Shown piece after piece: positions 5,393-8,760 of a stretch of DNA of 8,760 bases. The translations under genes were made by a program, and so were the position numbers. The DNA is taken from positions 1 to 8,760 of the forward strand of contig CAYRRZ010000033.1 in assembly GCA_964426815.1 (NCBI GenBank). The letters run 5' to 3'. The number at the start of each line of letters is the position of its first letter. Positions within the stretch are counted from its first letter, which is position 1. A model generated the notes under the pieces. The model ran no database searches and was not told where the DNA came from. It saw only the letters and a list, made by a program, of their open reading frames with translations. The DNA comes from JADZEJ01 sp964426815. Lineage in GTDB: Bacteria > Patescibacteriota > Patescibacteriia > 2-12-FULL-60-25.

Positions 5393-6370
5393 ATGTCATA
5401 TCGTCCACTCGCTTTGTGTTTGCTTGTTGTCTCAGCTTCGCTCTTATTTGGGCTTGGTTGCCGTCCGCGTCCTCGCATCGTTCAAGCTCCAACGAAACCA
5501 ACAGAACAAACTCAAGCCACAGAAAGCGCTCCAGGTGTTTTGGCATATGCACACACCAATGGGGCTACCGCAGATTTGACGCGAGACAATGCCGTCATTG
5601 CTTTGCAGGATGGTCAGGCTTTAGCTGAAGGTGACCAAATCAAGGTGAATGCCGGAACGCTCGAGCTGGTCTATCCAGATGCGGGGGTAAGTCAGATTGA
5701 ATCCGGTTCAGAAATTGTGCTCTTAGCTCAAAGCGATGAGCCACGCGAAGGTGAAGTTTCGGCAGACATTCAACTGATCGCCGGAAGCATCTGGACGCGT
5801 TTTGAACGCTTGCTCGGTAACACTGAGCGTTTCTCAGTTACCAGTAATGGCGTTGTTGCGACCGTGCGTGGAACCGCTTTTGGGGTTAGCGCCGATACCG
5901 ATGGTGTCGATGTGCAAGTCGCGGATCATCAGGTTGAAGTAACCGAACAAAAAGCAGAAGAACAGGGGAGTTCGGCTAAGAGCTCAGTGGTGCTTCAAGC
6001 GGGTCAAGGCTTAAAAACAAAAGCCGGTGCTTTTACCTCGCCAGCTGCCGTGCGCCGTTTGATTCGTTCCTTGTCGAATGCAGAAAAAGCACGCGCTGGA
6101 TTTGTTTTTGGTGCAAATCGAATCCAACTCGAGCGCCTGCGCCGTCCGGCAAAGATTGTTCCACTTCTCAAATTACCAAGCTTGCCTGAAGCCTATCGTC
6201 TTCGTGTGCAATTTTTACGCAAGCGCGAAACCCTGCGTCGCGACTTACTCCGTTTTGGTGCCCCAACAAATACGCCAGACCTTAACCCAGATGCAGATCC
6301 ATCTGCCACGGGCCCTGGGACAACGATTGAAACCAAGTCGACATTGTTCCTAAATGGTCAGCCGCTCTAA
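5393..6370 (+). CDS. FecR-domain secreted or lipid-anchored envelope protein
   Basis: A 325-residue exported protein. Residues 1-22 are a signal peptide (MSYRPLALCLLVVSASLLFGLG) ending at C23. The cysteine suggests lipid anchoring, but the box is G-L-G-C, lacking the usual Leu at -3, so ordinary cleavage or an uncleaved anchor is possible. A Pro/Thr/Gln-rich linker (about 24-50) leads to a FecR domain (about 58-200), recognised by LQDGQALAEGDQI, GSIWTRFERLL and the hallmark FSVTSNGVVATVRGTAFGV (V158-R-G-T-A-F163). The rest is basic and helical, then a Pro/Asp-rich tail. In Proteobacteria FecR passes TonB-receptor signals to an ECF sigma factor. No sigma factor or receptor is nearby, so here the domain more likely acts in surface or cell-wall interactions. 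ATG 5393 is chosen over an upstream in-frame TTG at 5348 because the signal peptide begins there and 5348 overlaps the small ORF. There is no Shine-Dalgarno; the start lies 4 nt after the small ORF stop. Confidence 0.88.
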   Translation: MSYRPLALCLLVVSASLLFGLGCRPRPRIVQAPTKPTEQTQATESAPGVLAYAHTNGATADLTRDNAVIALQDGQALAEGDQIKVNAGTLELVYPDAGVSQIESGSEIVLLAQSDEPREGEVSADIQLIAGSIWTRFERLLGNTERFSVTSNGVVATVRGTAFGVSADTDGVDVQVADHQVEVTEQKAEEQGSSAKSSVVLQAGQGLKTKAGAFTSPAAVRRLIRSLSNAEKARAGFVFGANRIQLERLRRPAKIVPLLKLPSLPEAYRLRVQFLRKRETLRRDLLRFGAPTNTPDLNPDADPSATGPGTTIETKSTLFLNGQPL

Positions 6371-6373
6371 GGC

Positions 6374-6402
6374 TTGATGCATTAGTCGGTTTCCGGTATT
6401 CT
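6374..6402 (+). promoter_or_regulatory. Promoter candidate for the unknown 241-residue gene
   Basis: TTGATG (6374-6379) and TATTCT (6397-6402) are separated by 17 nt, each matching four of six consensus bases. The transcript would begin near 6409, leaving a leader of about 29 nt that contains the GGAG site at 6424-6427. No terminator is visible after the FecR gene, so read-through from upstream may add to expression. Confidence 0.42.
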
Positions 6403-6431
6403 GCGCAAGCACCTTTTACGAACGGAGACCG
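6387..6431 (+). repeat. Inverted repeat overlapping the ribosome binding site of the unknown gene
   Basis: CGGTTTCCG (6387-6395) can pair with CGGAGACCG (6423-6431) over nine positions with one G-U wobble, around a 27 nt loop. The 3' arm includes the GGAG ribosome binding site. The 5' arm lies inside the promoter, so only RNA reading through from the upstream operon would contain both arms. It has no T-run and is not an intrinsic terminator. Confidence 0.35.
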
Positions 6432-6437
6432 GTCAGG

Positions 6438-7163
6438 ATGACGCAAGAAACGGTTGTTCTACACCCGCGCAGCACGAGCTTTGAACAAAGCTGGGTTTTT
6501 CAATTGAGGCCTCATCAGTCGAGCCGAGTGGGGCAGTTGAAGTTTGATTTCTCAGGCAAACCTGTGCTGAAAATGAGTTTCGTCACTTTGGCTGAACTCA
6601 AGAGTAGTCATGGTGAAGTGGTTTTGTCGGCCTCGAATATCTTGGTTGCGCAGACCATGGATGTTTTTGAGCAAAGCTTGAAAGTAGCTCTTTCGAGTGA
6701 ACGCTTGTCTCAGGCTGAGGCTGAACGTGCGCGAGAGTTGGTGAACACGATTCGTGCCAAGTCGAGTGACATCCTTCAACCCTTTGCCCGGTATCTGTGG
6801 CAAAGCCGTTGGAAGTCCGAAGGTGGCATGGAAAAATCCCTCACATGGGCGCATGGGCCATTTTTGCCGAAGCATCTTGCGCGATTCAAAAAACAAGAAG
6901 AGGTCTCGCGGGTCCTGATTCATGAGCTTTCGGGCGAAGAGTACTTTCTCCAAAAGTCGATGAATGACCTCTATGGTGCGTGGTTTTGGCCAAATGTGGT
7001 CGGGCTCTGCGCTGCCGTTCTTTCTCGTGCAGCCATGGAATCCGTCATCGGTCCCCGTAGCCTCGAGCCAGTTCTGAAGCCTCTTGAAGCCCTCCTGTTC
7101 GAGGACGGTAATCTCCCTCTGGGAATCACGCGTGAGCGTGAACTCCTCATCTTGACGGCCTAG
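6438..7163 (+). CDS. Hypothetical protein, 241 residues (unrecognised)
   Basis: I do not recognise a family. The ORF is supported by a promoter candidate, GGAG at 6424-6427 (10 nt before the ATG), a TAG stop and a terminator directly after it. The protein begins with a probably beta-rich part (about 1-60, including WVFQLRP and VGQLKFDFSGKPVLKMSF). A long charged helical part follows (about 70-125, LSQAEAERARELVNTIRAK). Next is an aromatic, basic middle region (LWQSRWK, WAHGPFLP) and a moderately hydrophobic segment near 182-198 starting W182-F-W-P-N-V-V-G. No signal peptide, convincing membrane helix, metal-binding motif or nucleotide-binding motif is seen, so it is probably cytosolic. It shares TAG stop, Shine-Dalgarno use and private terminator with the M16 protease gene. 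No function is proposed. Confidence 0.8.
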   Translation: MTQETVVLHPRSTSFEQSWVFQLRPHQSSRVGQLKFDFSGKPVLKMSFVTLAELKSSHGEVVLSASNILVAQTMDVFEQSLKVALSSERLSQAEAERARELVNTIRAKSSDILQPFARYLWQSRWKSEGGMEKSLTWAHGPFLPKHLARFKKQEEVSRVLIHELSGEEYFLQKSMNDLYGAWFWPNVVGLCAAVLSRAAMESVIGPRSLEPVLKPLEALLFEDGNLPLGITRERELLILTA

Positions 7164-7174
7164 TCCGTCGCCAT

Positions 7175-7218
7175 TCCCCTGGAAATCCGCTAAAGCACGC
7201 GTGAGCCAGGGGATTTTT
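7175..7218 (+). terminator. Intrinsic terminator after the unknown gene
   Basis: TCCCCTGG (7175-7182) pairs perfectly with CCAGGGGA (7206-7213), eight base pairs, followed by five T residues (7214-7218). The loop is long (23 nt) but contains the self-complementary CACGCGTG, which may fold further. It begins 12 nt after the TAG stop and lies before the lepA promoter. Confidence 0.75.
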
Positions 7219-7232
7219 GTATCTCAAAGTGG

Positions 7233-7261
7233 TTGCCAAACACCGGGTTTTACGGCATAGT
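7233..7261 (+). promoter_or_regulatory. Promoter candidate for lepA, implying a leaderless mRNA
   Basis: TTGCCA (7233-7238, five of six) and CATAGT (7256-7261, four of six) are exactly 17 nt apart. Only 9 nt separate the -10 box from the lepA ATG at 7271, so the transcript would begin within a few bases of the start codon. No Shine-Dalgarno sequence is found upstream of the ATG, which agrees with leaderless translation. Confidence 0.45.
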
Positions 7262-7270
7262 TGCCGCCAC

Positions 7271-8760
7271 ATGGACCAAAGCCACATCCGCAATTTTTGC
7301 ATCATTGCCCATATTGACCACGGAAAGTCGACCCTGTCGGACCGTCTTTTGGAATTGACCGGCACTGTTGAGAAGCGAAAGCTCCAACAGCAGATGCTCG
7401 ACACTATGGATTTGGAGCGCGAACGTGGCATCACGATCAAGCTTCAGCCAGCGCGCATGAGCTACAGAGCAACTGATGGCCAAGAGTATCAACTCAATTT
7501 AATTGATACCCCAGGACATGTGGACTTTACCTATGAAGTCTCGCGTTCTTTGGCTTCGGTTGAAGGCGCTATTTTATTGGTGGACTCAACTCAAGGTGTT
7601 CAAGCGCAAACCATTGCGAACTTGTATCTCGCGCTTGATCAAGATTTGGCCATCATTCCTGTTTTAAATAAAATCGATTTACCAAATTCTGAAGTCGAAC
7701 GTCGCGCCGAAGAATTGATGCGCCTCATCGGCTGCAAGCGCGAAGAAATCATGAGCGCTTCTGGAAAAACCGGCGCTGGCGTGGCCGAGATTCTCGAACG
7801 CGTGGTCAAGGAAGTTCCGCATCCAAAAGGCATTGAAGAAAAACCATTCCGCGCCGTTATTTTTGATTCCAAGTTTGATGAATATAAGGGCGTTATTGCG
7901 TATGTTCGTGTGGTCGATGGCAGTATTTCGAAGAATGAAAAAATCCGCTTTCTCGCAACTCAAGGCGAAGGCGATGCGCTTGAAGTTGGCTATCTCAAGC
8001 CACAGGCACAATCCAGCGAAAAACTCGAAACCGGCGAAATTGGCTATATCGTGACTGGCTTAAAAGAAATCTCCATTGTTCGCGTGGGTGACACCATCGC
8101 TCGCGCAGCTACAGCTGAACAAACCGAATCTTTGCCTGGCTATAAAGAAGTCCATCCGATGGTCTATGCCGGCGTCTTTCCAAAAGAGGGAAGCGAATAT
8201 GAAAAATTGCGTGATGCCATTTTGAAATTGAAATTGTCAGATGCCGCATTGCAATTTGAGCCAGAGCATTCCACCGCTTTAGGCTTTGGTTTTCGTTGTG
8301 GCTTGCTTGGCATGTTGCATTTGGAAATCGTTCAAGAACGTTTGCTTCGCGAACATAATATGGATGTGGTTGTGACCACGCCTTCGGTGGCCTATGAAGT
8401 CACTCGAACCGACGGAACGCAAGAAGTCTGTACCTCGCCTTTAGCTTTTCCAGATCCATCACATCTCGAAGAATCGCGTGAACCGTGGGTTTTGGTCGAC
8501 ATTGTGTGTCCATCTGAATATATCGGGAATGTGATGGCGCTCGTTACGGATCGTCGTGGTTTGTATAAGACCACGGAATATTTTGATACGACGCGTTCGG
8601 TTTTGCATTATGAAATGCCACTTTCTTCGGTGATCGTCGATTTTCATGATCGCTTAAAGAGTGCGACTCAGGGATATGCTTCATTGAACTATGATTTTAT
8701 TGGCTATCGTCCAGCGCCAATTGTTCTCATGGAAATCATGGTGGCAGAAAAACCAGTTGC
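7271..8760 (+). CDS. lepA: Elongation factor 4 (LepA), 3' end outside window
   Basis: The first 496 codons of the translational GTPase LepA/EF-4, which binds the ribosome and influences elongation or subunit biogenesis. The family is usually about 600 residues, so roughly 100, including the LepA-specific C-terminal domain, are missing. GTPase motifs are intact: AHIDHGKST (13-21) for G1, LERERGITIK for G2, D79-T-P-G-H83 for G3 with the catalytic-type histidine, N133-K-I-D136 for G4, and SASGKTG for G5. The LepA signature MLDTMDLERERGIT separates it from EF-G and TypA. Domain II and the EF-G-like domains III and V follow, with GFGFRCGLLGMLHLE conserved. The frame is open to the window edge. The start at 7271 matches the normal N-terminus (S/N-x-IRNF-x-IIAHIDHGK) and has no Shine-Dalgarno. 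Confidence 0.97.
   Translation, partial: MDQSHIRNFCIIAHIDHGKSTLSDRLLELTGTVEKRKLQQQMLDTMDLERERGITIKLQPARMSYRATDGQEYQLNLIDTPGHVDFTYEVSRSLASVEGAILLVDSTQGVQAQTIANLYLALDQDLAIIPVLNKIDLPNSEVERRAEELMRLIGCKREEIMSASGKTGAGVAEILERVVKEVPHPKGIEEKPFRAVIFDSKFDEYKGVIAYVRVVDGSISKNEKIRFLATQGEGDALEVGYLKPQAQSSEKLETGEIGYIVTGLKEISIVRVGDTIARAATAEQTESLPGYKEVHPMVYAGVFPKEGSEYEKLRDAILKLKLSDAALQFEPEHSTALGFGFRCGLLGMLHLEIVQERLLREHNMDVVVTTPSVAYEVTRTDGTQEVCTSPLAFPDPSHLEESREPWVLVDIVCPSEYIGNVMALVTDRRGLYKTTEYFDTTRSVLHYEMPLSSVIVDFHDRLKSATQGYASLNYDFIGYRPAPIVLMEIMVAEKPV

Noticed and set aside
5313..5579. An 88-codon plus-strand ORF overlapping the small ORF and the FecR gene
   Set aside because: It is out of frame with the FecR domain and its sequence has no domain or membrane pattern.
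1..8760. tRNA or rRNA genes, CRISPR arrays, insertion sequences, phage or defence genes
   Set aside because: Looked for on both strands; no cloverleaf-like segments, spaced repeats, transposase motifs or known defence domains were seen.

Overview
The window reads as a stretch of ordinary bacterial chromosome, probably from a member of the Candidate Phyla Radiation (Patescibacteria). This is an inference. It rests on a compact layout with many gaps under 20 bp, a small envelope-centred gene set, and a MurJ whose sequence departs from the proteobacterial form. No ribosomal or phylogenetic marker is complete enough to settle it. The standard stop assignments fit: the stops seen are TAG twice, TAA five times including the small ORF, and TGA once. 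No tRNA, rRNA, CRISPR array, insertion sequence or phage gene was seen.

Layout. (1) Positions 1-658, minus strand: the N-terminal part of a TRAM/4Fe-4S RNA m5U methyltransferase (RlmD/TrmA family) that runs off the left edge. (2) 659-748: a divergent intergenic region with promoter-like sequences on both strands. (3) 749-2005: a single M16 (pitrilysin/insulinase-like) zinc protease with a strong ribosome binding site and a clear intrinsic terminator. (4) 2096-6370: a tight same-strand cluster of six genes: a SpoU/TrmH RNA methyltransferase, a family 2 glycosyltransferase, a soluble Rieske [2Fe-2S] protein, MurJ, an unlisted 34-residue single-pass membrane ORF, and a FecR-domain secreted or lipid-anchored protein. 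(5) 6438-7163: a 241-residue protein I do not recognise, with its own promoter candidate and terminator. (6) 7271 to the right edge: most of LepA (elongation factor 4), cut off at the window end.

How the genes may work together. The cluster at 2096-6370 has gaps of 2 to 15 bp and looks like one transcription unit. Glycosyltransferase, MurJ, the small membrane ORF and the FecR protein point to cell-envelope assembly. The RNA methyltransferase and the Rieske protein are less obvious members. RNA modification and translation genes (RlmD-like, TrmH-like, LepA) flank or head the units.

Two gene styles are visible. The RlmD-like, TrmH-like and lepA genes start 9-13 nt after a candidate -10 box with no Shine-Dalgarno sequence, as expected for leaderless or near-leaderless mRNAs. 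The M16 protease and the unknown 241-residue gene have purine-rich ribosome binding sites, TAG stops and private terminators. No convincing new multi-gene system was found. The best leads are the small ORF between murJ and fecR, the altered MurJ arginines, the Rieske protein in an envelope operon, and the unknown 241-residue protein.
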